Shown: positions 26,415-37,181, counted from the first letter of the stretch. The stretch: DNA of 64,000 bases from an uncultured Arachnia sp. (GCA_934636715.1 CAKUBE010000002.1:62001-126000); one strand, 5' to 3'. Numbers and translations are program-made. Notes: generated by a model not told the origin, from the letters alone.

Positions 26415-27366
26415 CGCGGCTCCCCTCCGTCAAGAGGAGGGCGGCGGGCAACGCCGCGGCGGCGAGGAGCGCGAGGACGGGGACGTCGGGCCAGCCGTCC
26501 GCGGGGCTCCAGCGGAGTGCGTCGTCGCCAGGGAGCCACGCCCGACCGAGCCAGGCGACGCCCGCGACCACGGTCGCCGTCGCGAACGGCCACGCCTCGC
26601 GCCCGCCGGGGCCCGAGGTGGTGGCTAGAGCCAGCAGGGCGAGGAGGGGGAGCAGCGCGAGGTCGAGCGGCGACCATGCGACCCGCAGCGCGGCGGGTAC
26701 GACCCCGGAGAGGAGGCCCACGGGGAGCGCGGCGACCCCCGCGAGCAGGATCCCGCGCAGCGCGACGCGCACGGCGGGGTCGTCGGCAGGCTCCGCGCGG
26801 TGAGCAGCCGCGCGCGCCAACGCGAAGGCCTCGCCCCAGCCGCGCCGCGAGGGCCAGCCCTGCGCCGCCTCCGCCTGGCGGCGGTGCCAGGCCGCGACGC
26901 TGGCGTCGCCCAGGAAACACCACGGGCCGACCAACTCCGCTCCGCGGCCGAGGGCGGCCCGGGCGAGTTCCCACCAGCGCGCGCCGGGATACGCCTGCCA
27001 AGCGACGCCGAACAGCACGCACAGTGTGTAGGCGCGCAGGCCGCTCACGCCGGCATCGAGGAGCCCGTGCAGCGTGAGGGGGCCGCCGATCGCCACGCCC
27101 GGGCTGAGGGCGAGCGACGGCAGCGGAAGCAGCACGGCACCGCTCGACGAGCTGGGCAGGGCGACCGGGACCAGCAACCACCAGACGAGGACGAGAAAGC
27201 CGACGGACACCGCGCGGGTGTGGGGCAGGCGTCGCCGTCCGCCCGCCAGCGTGCCGCTCAGCGTGACCGCGGCGGCCAGCGTTCCCATCAGCAGCGGGTT
27301 GGTGGTGCCGAGCGCCATGGCCCCGAGCAGCAGCAGGGTCGCGGCCAGCAGTCCTGTGGCGATCAT
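26407..27366 (-). CDS. ECF T-component-like membrane protein lacking the ARG coupling motif
   Basis: A 319-residue protein with several hydrophobic segments and a central cytoplasmic region in the place where EcfT carries its coupling helices. A first-motif remnant (WHRRQAEAAQGWPSRRG) resembles the first motif region of the intact EcfT, but the second MEARGY-type motif is absent. This matches the loss of catalytic residues in the ATPase encoded next, which overlaps by eight bases. It sits between the surface-protein genes and the pseudo-ATPase. The T-component call is from context, topology and weak similarity. Confidence 0.58.
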   Translation of the reverse strand: MIATGLLAATLLLLGAMALGTTNPLLMGTLAAAVTLSGTLAGGRRRLPHTRAVSVGFLVLVWWLLVPVALPSSSSGAVLLPLPSLALSPGVAIGGPLTLHGLLDAGVSGLRAYTLCVLFGVAWQAYPGARWWELARAALGRGAELVGPWCFLGDASVAAWHRRQAEAAQGWPSRRGWGEAFALARAAAHRAEPADDPAVRVALRGILLAGVAALPVGLLSGVVPAALRVAWSPLDLALLPLLALLALATTSGPGGREAWPFATATVVAGVAWLGRAWLPGDDALRWSPADGWPDVPVLALLAAAALPAALLLTEGSRDA

Positions 27367-28283
27367 GGCGCACGCCGCCTTCGGGCACTGATCCCCGCGA
27401 CCGTCAGCATCGAAGCGGCGGCGGCGACGGTCACCCCGGCTGCGACGCCCTGCACGGCCCGGGTCGGGTGCACCGCCCCCCTGGCGGCGCCCTCAACGCG
27501 CTCGCCGACTGGGCTCGGCGCCGGCCAAGGGGCGCGAGCCTTTTCGGTTCCGGTCGTGCCGGGGGTCGCAGTCCAGGCGGTGTCCGCGGAACCCGCGGTC
27601 ACGTTGCGCACCCGGAAGGCATGGGGGGCGGCCGTCAGCCCGCGGGGCATCTGGTAGCGCACGATCGCGACCTCGTCGGGGCGTCGGGCCGGCTGGTTGC
27701 CCTCGGGCCCCTCGACGGTGGCGTCGTGCCATACGCCCTTGTCGTCGGCGTAGTCGACGGCGAACTGGGAGCCGGGCACGGTGCCAACCAGGTGGAGATC
27801 GAGGACGGCCCCCGCGGGCTTCATCTCGCCGTAGCCGTCGCCCAGCACGGTGGGGTTGCGCGTGCCGAAGGGGACGAACCCGCCGATCGTCTCCGAGAGG
27901 TCGGTGCCGGTGACGCCGCCGAGGCTGACCAACGCCCAGCCGCCGGCCGCGCCGTCGGTCACCGGAGGGATAGCGAGGGAAACCGTACCGACCCCGCGCG
28001 CGGAGGTGAGCACCTCGCCGCCGGTGGTCAGGGGGGTGAGGCCTGCGAGCGCGCCGTCCTTCATCGTCGCGAGGTAGACGACCACCTGCACGCGCACACC
28101 GGGGTTGCCGGTGACGACCACCGGGTAGGTGGCGCCGTCGCGCATCCAGTGGTCGTAACGCAGCGAGCAGCCGTTCGGCGCGTCGTGGCAGAGCGCCGTG
28201 ACCTGGGCGGGAGGGTCGGCGCGCGCGGGCAGCGGGAGCGCGGCGAGCGCCGCAGCGAACGCGAAGGCGAGGGCGCGCCTCAT
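27363..28283 (-). CDS. Secreted, membrane-anchored Ig-like protein of the cobalamin locus
   Basis: A 306-residue exported protein: signal peptide ending near PARA, beta-rich extracellular region (PVVVTGNPGVRVQVVVYLA and similar strands), a linker, and a C-terminal membrane helix (VAAGVTVAAAASMLTVAG) with an arginine-rich stop-transfer tail. I do not recognise the domain; it is beta-sandwich-like and carries one early cysteine pair (CHDAPNGC). ATGA overlaps join it to both neighbours. Context suggests a surface partner of the DUF4430-like proteins. Confidence 0.6.
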   Translation of the reverse strand: MRRALAFAFAAALAALPLPARADPPAQVTALCHDAPNGCSLRYDHWMRDGATYPVVVTGNPGVRVQVVVYLATMKDGALAGLTPLTTGGEVLTSARGVGTVSLAIPPVTDGAAGGWALVSLGGVTGTDLSETIGGFVPFGTRNPTVLGDGYGEMKPAGAVLDLHLVGTVPGSQFAVDYADDKGVWHDATVEGPEGNQPARRPDEVAIVRYQMPRGLTAAPHAFRVRNVTAGSADTAWTATPGTTGTEKARAPWPAPSPVGERVEGAARGAVHPTRAVQGVAAGVTVAAAASMLTVAGISARRRRAP

Positions 28284-29305
28284 TCGTCGTCCACCACTAC
28301 AGGCCTGGGCGTGCGCAGCCCGGCGTACGAGGCGGAGATGAGCGCGCCGACGGCCGCAGCCAACCCGGCGACGGTGAGCAGCGGCGACCACGGGTGGACC
28401 GCGGCTCCGGCCGCGTCGCCGGGGGTGCGGGCGGCATTCTCCTGGCCCCAGATCGTCGGGGTCGGCGAGGGCGCGGCCGGAGGAATGGGGGCGACGGTCT
28501 CCACCTGGGCCGCGCTCGTGGTGGGCGTCGGCGTCGGCGAGGTCGTCCTGCTGGGCGTGGGCGTCGGGGTCGGCCGCGACGGCGTGCGGATCGGGGTCGG
28601 CGTGCGGGTAGGCGTTGCTGTGGGGGGCCGCGAGGTGCGCGACGGCGAAGGGCGCGGCGTCGCCGTCTTGGTTGGGGTTGCCGTCTTCGTTGGGCTCGCG
28701 GTCCTGGTCGCGCTCGGCTTCGGCGTCGGACTGGCCGTCGGCGTGGGGGTGGCCGTCTCGGTGGGCTCCGGCGGCACGTAGGTCCCCTCCGCGAACTCCG
28801 GGACGGGCCTCGGCTTGGGCGCAGGCTCGCCCCCGCTGGTGTCGAAGTACGTGAAGGCCCAGAACCCGTCGGTGAAGGGCGGATCCATCGTCCAGTCGTG
28901 ATCGTCGCCCCACGCGCCGATCCTGCCCACCCGCGAGTGCCAGTACGTCTGGTTCTCCGGGGGCACGATGCCGTTGATGCTGAAGACGATGCCGTCGTTC
29001 ATCTCGTAGGGGAGTCCTGCGGACTTCACCACCGACTCCAGCTCGTTTCCGCCGGTCTTCGGCAGGGTGTTCCCTTCGCCGCTGAGTGGAACGCAGCGCA
29101 CGATCGACGAGTCGTCCTGGTTCCCCGGAACCAGCGGCTCGGGGTCCGGAGCGTTGGCCCAGTCGAGGACGACCGTGAGGCCCTCACCCTCCTGGCACCA
29201 GCCGTCGCGCCACGTGTCGTCGCCGCGCGCGGGCAAGCCGGAGACGGCGAGGACGACGGCGGCCGCCGCCGGCGCCGCCATCCACCTCCACTGTCTCGCG
29301 GTCAT
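28280..29305 (-). CDS. Surface protein with DUF4430-like domain and long Ser/Thr/Pro stalk
   Basis: A 341-residue exported protein: signal peptide (ATG chosen over an upstream TTG because it opens directly into the signal), a ~150-residue globular domain, then a ~120-residue stalk of Pro-Thr-Ser repeats, and a C-terminal membrane helix with a short acidic tail. The globular part has the weak DUF4430 pattern: NELESVVKSAG, GIVFSINGIVPP, YWHSRVG and FWAFTYFD. The stalk would hold the domain well outside the membrane or through the wall. It may be the receptor part of the cobalamin-regulated surface complex; ligand binding is inferred. Confidence 0.65.
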   Translation of the reverse strand: MTARQWRWMAAPAAAAVVLAVSGLPARGDDTWRDGWCQEGEGLTVVLDWANAPDPEPLVPGNQDDSSIVRCVPLSGEGNTLPKTGGNELESVVKSAGLPYEMNDGIVFSINGIVPPENQTYWHSRVGRIGAWGDDHDWTMDPPFTDGFWAFTYFDTSGGEPAPKPRPVPEFAEGTYVPPEPTETATPTPTASPTPKPSATRTASPTKTATPTKTATPRPSPSRTSRPPTATPTRTPTPIRTPSRPTPTPTPSRTTSPTPTPTTSAAQVETVAPIPPAAPSPTPTIWGQENAARTPGDAAGAAVHPWSPLLTVAGLAAAVGALISASYAGLRTPRPVVVDDE

Positions 29306-29322
29306 ACTCCGGAAGAGACGCG

Positions 29323-29351
29323 GTTGGCGCGTCCGCCTGGGACGGGCCAAC
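29323..29351 (-). other. Intergenic hairpin between the first two genes of the cobalamin operon
   Basis: Twelve-base arms (GTTGGCGCGTCC and GGACGGGCCAAC, one mismatch) flank a five-base loop. There is no T-run, so it is more likely an RNA-processing or partial attenuation hairpin than a full terminator. Confidence 0.45.
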
Positions 29352-29360
29352 CGCGCTGAC

Positions 29361-29987
29361 TCAGTTGCCGGTGCTCGGGAGACCGGGCTTGTCCGTCGGC
29401 TTCGACGTGGGGGTCGCGCTGGGCGTCGGGGTCGGCGTCGGCGAGGGCTCCTCCGTCGGCGTGGGCGTCGGAGTGGGGGTCGGCGTCGGCGTAGGGGTCG
29501 GCTCGACCACCGGCTGCAGGTTCAGCTCGGTCAGCGGGGGATGCGTGGCCTCCCACTCGTCCCAGTCCTCCTGGAGGACGAGACCCAGAACGTCGCCCGC
29601 GATGAGCTCCTGCTGGTCCGCGCCGACCTCGGCCATCTCCCACGCGTTCGGGTACTCGCCGGTCTCCTCGTCGGGGAACTGCAGCCAGATCGACCACCAC
29701 TCGCGGTTCTCGGCCTCGCGTCCGTCGATCTTGGTGATGTAGGTCGTCGGCGCCTCCAACAGGCCGGTCTCGACAAGGGCGTCCTCCGCCGTGTCGAACT
29801 CCGTGGCGCACGCGCCCTTGACGACGTCGTCGTACTCGACGTGAACCCAGACGAGGCCGGCGTCCACGCACTCTTGCGCGGTGGCGGGCGGCGCGGCGTG
29901 CGCGGGCAGGATGACGACGCCGAGGCCGACGGTCAGCGCCGCCGCGGCAGGGATGGACAGGCGCCTCAGAGCCGAGCGCTTGAGCAT
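29361..29987 (-). CDS. Secreted DUF4430-like protein ending in LPSTGN
   Basis: A 208-residue exported protein, first gene after riboswitch 1. Signal peptide ends near PAHA. The globular domain follows the DUF4430 pattern: VWVHVEYDD, TAEDALVETG, YITKIDGREA, WWSIWLQF and LIAGDVLGLVL. A Pro-Thr stalk of about 50 residues follows. The chain stops right after LPSTGN: a sortase-like motif is present but the hydrophobic segment and basic tail are missing, and none appears in frame just downstream. It is therefore either freely secreted or retained by partners. Its place at the head of the operon suggests a soluble B12 catcher; this is inference. Confidence 0.72.
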   Translation of the reverse strand: MLKRSALRRLSIPAAAALTVGLGVVILPAHAAPPATAQECVDAGLVWVHVEYDDVVKGACATEFDTAEDALVETGLLEAPTTYITKIDGREAENREWWSIWLQFPDEETGEYPNAWEMAEVGADQQELIAGDVLGLVLQEDWDEWEATHPPLTELNLQPVVEPTPTPTPTPTPTPTPTEEPSPTPTPTPSATPTSKPTDKPGLPSTGN

Positions 29988-30004
29988 GGGGACCTCTATT
30001 CCCG

Positions 30005-30155
30005 GTAGGTCCGTCGGCCCGGTTCTTCCGCTTGCGCGACGGAGTGTTACACCTTCGTCCGGCAGCGGTCCGACTCCCCGCCGAGGCGGGATCACGGTTG
30101 CGCGACAGTTCCGGGATCTCACCGGATTCATCTGCCAGACAGCGCAGATGCTACC
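30005..30155 (-). promoter_or_regulatory. Cobalamin riboswitch 1
   Basis: On the minus strand: GAATCCGGTGAGATCCCGG, then CGCGCAACCGTGATCCC, and near the 3' end the B12 box AAGCGGAAGAACCGGGCC. It lies 18 bases before the ATG of the secreted DUF4430-like protein, so the whole operon down to about 17063 should be repressed by cobalamin. Confidence 0.92.
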
Positions 30156-30190
30156 TCACGACACGCGGGTCGGTGTCGTAGGGTCTTGGC

Positions 30191-30682
30191 ATGCCGATCC
30201 ACCCCGAGCTGACCACGCTCGCCTATGTCACGACGCGGGATCGCTCGCGGGTGCTGCTCGTGCACCGGGTGGCGCGCGAGTCCGACGAGCAGTTGGGCAA
30301 GTACAACGGGCTGGGTGGGAAGGTCGAGCCCGGCGAGGACGTCGTCGCGGCGATGCGGCGGGAGCTGCGCGAGGAGGCTGGCATCGAGGCGACCGCGCTG
30401 GAGCTGCGCGGCACCGTCTCGTGGCCGGGGTTCAACGGGCGCGACGTCTTCGGCTTCGTCTTCCTCGTGACGGCGTTCGACGGCGAGGTCCCCGAGCGCA
30501 ACGACGAGGGCACGCTCGCCTGGCACGACGTCGACACCATGATGGAGCTGCCCATGTGGGACGGCGACCGGCACTTCCTCCCGCTGGTGTTCGACGCGTC
30601 GATCGGCCAGTTCCACGGCGTCCTCCCCTACGACGGCGGGCACAGCGTCGGCTGGCAGGTGTCGCTGCTGCCGGGGCCGTGA
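30191..30682 (+). CDS. Nudix hydrolase (MutT-like)
   Basis: A 163-residue Nudix enzyme. The Nudix box is complete: GGKVEPGEDVVAAMRREL then REEAGIE, matching G-x5-E-x7-REUxEExGU. The similarity in length and the GFNGRDVFGFVF stretch fit the 8-oxo-dGTP/MTH1-type subgroup, so hydrolysis of oxidised nucleotides is likely; substrate not proven. TAGGGT lies six bases before the ATG, indicating a leaderless transcript. It diverges from the cobalamin operon, the two starts being about 200 bases apart with the riboswitch between. Confidence 0.85.
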   Translation: MPIHPELTTLAYVTTRDRSRVLLVHRVARESDEQLGKYNGLGGKVEPGEDVVAAMRRELREEAGIEATALELRGTVSWPGFNGRDVFGFVFLVTAFDGEVPERNDEGTLAWHDVDTMMELPMWDGDRHFLPLVFDASIGQFHGVLPYDGGHSVGWQVSLLPGP

Positions 30683-30704
30683 CCACGGTGGTTAGGCTGC
30701 GGGC

Positions 30705-31493
30705 ATGAGAATCGACCTCAACGCGGACGTCGGCGAGTCCTTCGGCCGATGGCGGCTGGGCGACGACGCGGGCATGCTGCGCGCGGTGACCAGCGCCAAC
30801 GTCGCCTGCGGGTTCCACGCGGGCGACCCGCTGACGCTCACGGAGACGTGTCGGCTGGCGACCGAGAACGGGGTCGCCATCGGCGCGCAGGTCGGCTACC
30901 GCGACCTCGCGGGCTTCGGGCGCCGGTTCGTCGACGCGTCGCCCGCGGAGCTGGCGGCCGACGTCGTGTACCAGATCGGCGCGTTGGACGGGATCTGCCG
31001 CGCGTTCGGCACCCGCGTGAGCTACGTCAAGCCGCACGGCGCGCTGTACCACGCCGTCGTCGGCCACGAGGGCCAGGCGCGGGCGGTCGTTGACGCCGTC
31101 CGGGCCTTCGACGACCGGCTCGCCGTGCTGGGTGCGCCCGGGTCGGCGCTGCTGCGGCTCGCCGCCGAGGCGGGGGTGCGCGCGGTCGCCGAGGGCTTCG
31201 CCGACCGCGGCTATCTTCCCGACGGCGGGCTCGTCCCTCGCTCGCAGCCCGGCGCCCTCGTCACTGATCCTCTGGAGGTCGCGCGCCGGGTCCTCGGCAT
31301 GGCGACCCAGGGCGTCGTGGTCGCCGTCGACGGGTCACTCGTCGCGCTCGACGTCGAGTCGGTCTGCCTGCACGGCGACACTCCGGGCGCGGTCGCGCTC
31401 GCCGCGGCGGTCCGGACGGCGCTGGCCGAGGAGGGCGTCGGCGTCGCCCCGTTCGCCCCGGCGCCCGGGTCCTCCCGCCCCGCCTCCCGGTGA
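30705..31493 (+). CDS. pxpA: 5-oxoprolinase subunit A (LamB/YcsF family)
   Basis: A 262-residue LamB/YcsF protein. The family N-terminus [16 protein letters not shown] and the motifs [24 protein letters not shown] and [10 protein letters not shown] are intact. With PxpB and PxpC it forms the ATP-dependent 5-oxoprolinase that opens pyroglutamate to glutamate. A TAGGCT box six bases before the ATG suggests a leaderless start. The stop overlaps the GTG of the fused pxpBC gene, so all subunits are co-translated. Confidence 0.93.
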   Translation: MRIDLNADVGESFGRWRLGDDAGMLRAVTSANVACGFHAGDPLTLTETCRLATENGVAIGAQVGYRDLAGFGRRFVDASPAELAADVVYQIGALDGICRAFGTRVSYVKPHGALYHAVVGHEGQARAVVDAVRAFDDRLAVLGAPGSALLRLAAEAGVRAVAEGFADRGYLPDGGLVPRSQPGALVTDPLEVARRVLGMATQGVVVAVDGSLVALDVESVCLHGDTPGAVALAAAVRTALAEEGVGVAPFAPAPGSSRPASR

Positions 31494-32989
31494 AGGTCCT
31501 GCCCTGCGGCCCGCACGCGCTGCTGCTGGAGTTCGACACGCTCGACGACGTGCTCGCGGCCCACGAACGGCTGCGCCGGGCGAGCGTCGGTGAACTGGTT
31601 CCCGCCGCGAGGACGGTCCTGGTGTCGACGCGGAACCCGGAAAGGCTGATCGGCGCGGTGGGCGAGCTGCTGGCCGAGGCGGGGACGTCGACGGGGAGCG
31701 CGGGCCGCGAGGTCGAGGTGCCGGTTGTCTACGACGGCGAGGACCTGGCCGAGGTCTCCCGGTTGACCGGACTGAGCATCGATGAGGTGGTCGCCGCGCA
31801 CACCGGCACGCCGTGGCGAGCCGCCTTCGGCGGGTTCGCGCCCGGCTTCGTGTACCTCGTCGGCGGCGACCCGCGGCTGCGCGTGCCGCGGCTCGCCTCA
31901 CCCCGGACGCGCGTACCCGCGGGCGCGGTGGCGCTCGCCGACGAGTTCAGCGGCGTGTACCCGACGTCGTCCCCAGGCGGCTGGCGGCTGATCGGCCGCA
32001 CCGACGCCGTGTTGTTCGACCCCGACGCCACGCCTCCCGCCCTTATCGCACCCGGTGACACGGTCCGCTTCGTCCCGCTCCTTGAGCCAGGCGCGTCGAC
32101 GGAGTCGACGCAGGCCTGGCGCTTCGCGCGTTGGCCTGGCTCAAGGAGCGGGAGGCAGTTGGTCGTCGAGCGCGCGCTGCTGCCTGTCCTCGTCCAGGAT
32201 CGGGGGCGCCCCGGGCTGGGCGCCGTCGGCGTGTCCCCGAGCGGGGCCGCGGACCGCGCGGCGTACGAGCTCGGGCAGCGGATGGTCGGCAACGAGGACG
32301 GCGAGGCAGCGCTGGAGATCACGCTCGGCCAGGCGGCGTTCCGCGCGGCCGGGGCGCTGACCGTCGTGCTCACCGGCGCGCCATGCCCGGCCGCGGTCGG
32401 CGGGAGGGCGGTGTCGCACGCGACAGTGTTCACCGTCGGCGACGGCGAGGTGTTGACCCTGGCTGCGCCGACCGTGGGGCTGCGCACCTATCTCTCCGTG
32501 CGCGGCGGAGTGGACGCCGCTCCGGTGCTGGGGTCGCGGTCGCGCGACACGCTCGGAGCCCTCGGCCCCGAGCCGCTTGGCGCGGGCGACGCCGTCGGCA
32601 TCGGGCGCGGCGCCCCGGGGTGGGCTCCCGCCGTCGATCACGTTCCCCAGCCGCCGTGGCCCGACGTCGCCGCGCTGCGTTACCTCCCCGGTCCCCGGGC
32701 GGACTGGGCCGAGGGCCTGGCCGGCTCCGTCTGGGCCGTCGGCGACGCCGTCGACCGGGTGGGCGCGCGCCTCGCCGGGACCCCATTGGCCCGGCGCGGG
32801 GGAGAGCTTCCCAGCGAGGGCATCGTCCGCGGCGCGATCCAGCTCCCGCCGTCGGGTCTTCCCGTCGTGTTCCTCGCCGACCATCCCCCGACCGGCGGCT
32901 ACCCCGTCGTCGGCGTCCTCACCGACGATTCGGCCGACCGCGCCGCCCAGCTCCGCCCCGGTGACCGCGTGTGCCTGCACCCCGCGTGA
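31490..32989 (+). CDS. pxpBC: 5-oxoprolinase subunits B and C, fused
   Basis: A 499-residue fusion. Residues 1-~203 are PxpB (KipI-like): [17 protein letters not shown] and [12 protein letters not shown]. Residues ~228-499 are PxpC (KipA-like): [27 protein letters not shown], and the C-terminal [17 protein letters not shown]. Together they phosphorylate and process 5-oxoproline with PxpA. The ~24-residue linker is encoded entirely by an interspersed palindromic repeat with 17-base perfect arms, so the fusion may have been created or joined by repeat insertion. Overlaps pxpA by GTGA. Confidence 0.9.
   Translation: MKVLPCGPHALLLEFDTLDDVLAAHERLRRASVGELVPAARTVLVSTRNPERLIGAVGELLAEAGTSTGSAGREVEVPVVYDGEDLAEVSRLTGLSIDEVVAAHTGTPWRAAFGGFAPGFVYLVGGDPRLRVPRLASPRTRVPAGAVALADEFSGVYPTSSPGGWRLIGRTDAVLFDPDATPPALIAPGDTVRFVPLLEPGASTESTQAWRFARWPGSRSGRQLVVERALLPVLVQDRGRPGLGAVGVSPSGAADRAAYELGQRMVGNEDGEAALEITLGQAAFRAAGALTVVLTGAPCPAAVGGRAVSHATVFTVGDGEVLTLAAPTVGLRTYLSVRGGVDAAPVLGSRSRDTLGALGPEPLGAGDAVGIGRGAPGWAPAVDHVPQPPWPDVAALRYLPGPRADWAEGLAGSVWAVGDAVDRVGARLAGTPLARRGGELPSEGIVRGAIQLPPSGLPVVFLADHPPTGGYPVVGVLTDDSADRAAQLRPGDRVCLHPA
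32076..32150 (+). repeat. Interspersed palindromic repeat forming the PxpB-PxpC linker
   Basis: Perfect 17-base inverted arms, CGCTCCTTGAGCCAGGC and GCCTGGCTCAAGGAGCG, enclose a smaller inverted repeat (GCGTCGAC/GTCGACGC) and the GCTTCGCGCG core. It is 75 bases (25 codons) and keeps the reading frame. Confidence 0.85.
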
Positions 32990-33041
32990 GGTTTTTCGCG
33001 GACACGACGCGCGGGGGCGTTGGTCAGTGCAAGACTGTGCC

Positions 33042-33974
33042 ATGGCGAAGAAGAACCCGCGGATGAACAAGGAACTCTACGAGGCCGAGCTGCTGGCTCT
33101 CCAGGCCGAGCTCGTCGAGATGCAGGAGTGGGTCAAGGCGACCGGCGCGCGCGTCGTGGTCGTCTTCGAGGGCCGCGACGCGGCTGGCAAGGGCGGCGCG
33201 ATCAAGCGGATCACCGAGTACCTCAACCCGCGCGTCGCGCGCGTGGTCGCGCTCCCGGCTCCGACGGAGCGGGACCGCACGCAGTGGTACTTCCAGCGCT
33301 ACGTCGAGCACCTTCCCGCCGCCGGCGAGATTCGCCTGTTCGACCGCTCCTGGTACAACCGCGGCGGCGTCGAGCGGGTCATGGGCTACTGCACGGCCGA
33401 GGAGCATCGTCGCTTTCTCCGCCAGTGCCCCATCTTCGAGCGCATGCTGCTCGAGGACGGCATCATCCTGCTGAAGTATTGGTTCTCCGTCTCGGACAAG
33501 GAGCAGACGAAGCGGTTCAAGTCGCGCCTCACGGATCCGATGCGACAGTGGAAGCTGTCGTCGACCGATCTCGAGTCCATCACCCGCTGGGAGGAGTACT
33601 CCCGGGCGAAGGACGAGATGTTCGTCCACACCGACATCAACGGCGCGCGCTGGAACGTCGTCGAGTCGGAGGACAAGCGCAAGGCGCGGATCAACATGAT
33701 CCACCACCTGCTGAGCTCCATCCCCTACTCGCACATCGAGCGGCCCGAGCTGAAGTTCCCGAAGCGTCCGCCGTCGACGGGGTACCGCCGCACGGACCGC
33801 GCGCTCCAGCTCGAGGTGCCGGACTTCGCGTCGACGCTCAAGGTGGAGGAGATCCCGCCGCCGTACGTCGACGTCGAAGACGAGCCGTTGCCGAACGGCA
33901 TCGACCACGAAGGCGTGGATCACGACGGCCTGCCGCTGCCCGAAGGGGTCGTCGAGGAGGTTGCGACCAACTGA
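33042..33974 (+). CDS. ppk2: Polyphosphate kinase 2
   Basis: A 310-residue PPK2-family enzyme, which transfers phosphate between polyphosphate and nucleoside di- or monophosphates. The P-loop GRDAAGKGGAI, the motif LFDRSWYNRGGVERVMGYC and the lid stretch RWEEYSRAKDEM are all intact. The closing ~50 residues are acidic and probably disordered. It stands alone between pxpBC and the groES control region. Whether it favours NDP or NMP substrates cannot be told by eye. Confidence 0.93.
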   Translation: MAKKNPRMNKELYEAELLALQAELVEMQEWVKATGARVVVVFEGRDAAGKGGAIKRITEYLNPRVARVVALPAPTERDRTQWYFQRYVEHLPAAGEIRLFDRSWYNRGGVERVMGYCTAEEHRRFLRQCPIFERMLLEDGIILLKYWFSVSDKEQTKRFKSRLTDPMRQWKLSSTDLESITRWEEYSRAKDEMFVHTDINGARWNVVESEDKRKARINMIHHLLSSIPYSHIERPELKFPKRPPSTGYRRTDRALQLEVPDFASTLKVEEIPPPYVDVEDEPLPNGIDHEGVDHDGLPLPEGVVEEVATN

Positions 33975-33990
33975 GGGACGGACACCTCGG

Positions 33991-34017
33991 TTGGCACTCG
34001 GCTTGAATGAGTGCTAA
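33991..34017 (+). promoter_or_regulatory. CIRCE operator 1 (HrcA site)
   Basis: TTGGCACTC, a nine-base spacer and GAGTGCTAA match the CIRCE consensus TTAGCACTC-N9-GAGTGCTAA with one mismatch. A possible promoter (TTGAAT, 16 bases, ATAGTT) runs from inside it towards the second CIRCE. Confidence 0.92.
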
Positions 34018-34035
34018 CTCCGCGATAGTTTGTCC

Positions 34036-34062
34036 TTAGCACTCGACCCTGTCGGGTGCTAA
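34036..34062 (+). promoter_or_regulatory. CIRCE operator 2 (HrcA site)
   Basis: TTAGCACTC, nine bases, GGGTGCTAA: one mismatch to the consensus. Two tandem CIRCE elements before groES imply tight HrcA repression released by heat shock. Confidence 0.92.
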
Positions 34063-34151
34063 CGGCCCGGACGGCACCCGCGACGACGCCCGGCCACACG
34101 ATAGGACAACTAATCCGGGGTCTCCCGGAACGCGAAGAGAAAGGTGTTTGA

Positions 34152-36050
<1,899 letters not shown>

Positions 36051-36069
36051 TCTCTGATCGGCATACGAC

Positions 36070-36098
36070 GGCGCCCCGGGGGACTCCCCGGGGCGCCG
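36070..36098 (+). terminator. Rho-independent terminator of groESL
   Basis: Twelve-base perfect arms GGCGCCCCGGGG and CCCCGGGGCGCC enclose a short loop and are followed by GTTTCGTT. Confidence 0.8.
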
Positions 36099-36116
36099 TT
36101 TCGTTGCGGCTTAAGA

Positions 36117-36152
36117 GTGCGATGTTTGTTGGTAGACGAACACACATCGCAC
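36117..36152. repeat. Short inverted repeat downstream of groEL
   Basis: Nine-base arms GTGCGATGT and ACATCGCAC with an 18-base loop, in a locally AT-richer patch before the aldolase gene. Could be an operator or part of another small repeat family; no second copy was seen here. Confidence 0.45.
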
Positions 36153-36279
36153 CGCAGGCCCCTGGGCCACCTGCGTGAGACGGGGCGTGATCCCGGGCCT
36201 GGCTGAGTCGGCGCGGGTAGAATCGAGTGTCACTCCAGGCGTCGTCGCCGAGGCGGCGCCGAGACCGTCAGGAGCGACC

Positions 36280-37167
36280 ATGGACAGCGCACAATTCGAG
36301 CGAATGGGCACCGGGCACGGCTTCATCGCGGCCCTGGACCGGAGCGGCGGCAGCACCCCCGGGGCGCTCGCGCGATACGGGATCGCGGACGACCGCTACG
36401 CGAACGACGGCGAGATGTTCGACCTCGTGCACGCGATGCGCGAGCGCATCGTGATGAGCCCGTCCTTCTCGGGGAGGCACATCCTCGGCGCGATCCTCTT
36501 CGAGCAGACCATGGACCGCACCTTCGACGGCCTGCTCGCCGGCGACTTCCTGTGGGAGCGCAAGACCATCCTGCCGTTCCTCAAGGTCGACAAGGGGCTG
36601 AGGGAGGAGGCCGACGGCGTGCGGCTCATGAAGCCGATCGACGACCTCGACGGCCTGCTCGCCCGCGCGAAGGCGGCGCGGATGTTCGGGACGAAGATGC
36701 GCTCGCTCATCCAGGGCGCGGGCCCGGCGGGGATCACGGCGATCGTCGCGCAGCAGTTCGACATCGGCCACCGGATCGCGGCGACCGGGCTCGTCCCGAT
36801 CCTCGAGCCCGAGATCGACATCCACTCGCCCGACAAGTCCGAGTGCGAGCGGATCCTCCTCGAGGAGATCCTCCGCAGGCTGCACGAGGAGACCTTCGAG
36901 GTGCCGATCATGTTCAAGCTGACGCCGCCGTCGGTCGACGACTTCTACCGCCCGGTGATCGAGCACCCGAACGTGCTCAGGGTGGTCGCCCTCTCCGGCG
37001 GCTACGCGCGGGCCGACGCGGTCGAGATCCTGGCCCGCAACCACGGCCTCATCGCGAGCTTCTCCCGCGCGTTGACCGAGGGCCTGACCGAGACGATGAC
37101 CGACGAGGAGTTCGACGCCCTGCTCGCCGAGTCGATCCGGGCGATCTACGACGCCTCGGTCACGTGA
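36280..37167 (+). CDS. fda: Class I fructose-bisphosphate aldolase
   Basis: A 295-residue class I (Schiff-base) aldolase of the bacterial type found in Staphylococcus. GFIAALDRSGGSTPGAL, ILFEQTMDR, LPFLKVDKGL and MFKLTPP, with the lysines expected for the active site, are intact. It cleaves fructose 1,6-bisphosphate in glycolysis and runs backwards in gluconeogenesis, without metal. I chose the ATG five bases after AGGAG; longer in-frame starts upstream lack a site. It converges on the ilvE operon, with a large hairpin between. Confidence 0.93.
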   Translation: MDSAQFERMGTGHGFIAALDRSGGSTPGALARYGIADDRYANDGEMFDLVHAMRERIVMSPSFSGRHILGAILFEQTMDRTFDGLLAGDFLWERKTILPFLKVDKGLREEADGVRLMKPIDDLDGLLARAKAARMFGTKMRSLIQGAGPAGITAIVAQQFDIGHRIAATGLVPILEPEIDIHSPDKSECERILLEEILRRLHEETFEVPIMFKLTPPSVDDFYRPVIEHPNVLRVVALSGGYARADAVEILARNHGLIASFSRALTEGLTETMTDEEFDALLAESIRAIYDASVT

Positions 37168-37181
37168 CGGTGTGACGGACA

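Noticed and set aside
24118..27366. Degenerate ECF module as simple pseudogenes
   Set aside because: All frames are open, overlaps are precise and hydrophobic patterns are kept, which argues for retained function.
36117..36152. A third CIRCE element downstream of groEL
   Set aside because: The arms GTGCGATGT/ACATCGCAC do not match the CIRCE word TTAGCACTC.
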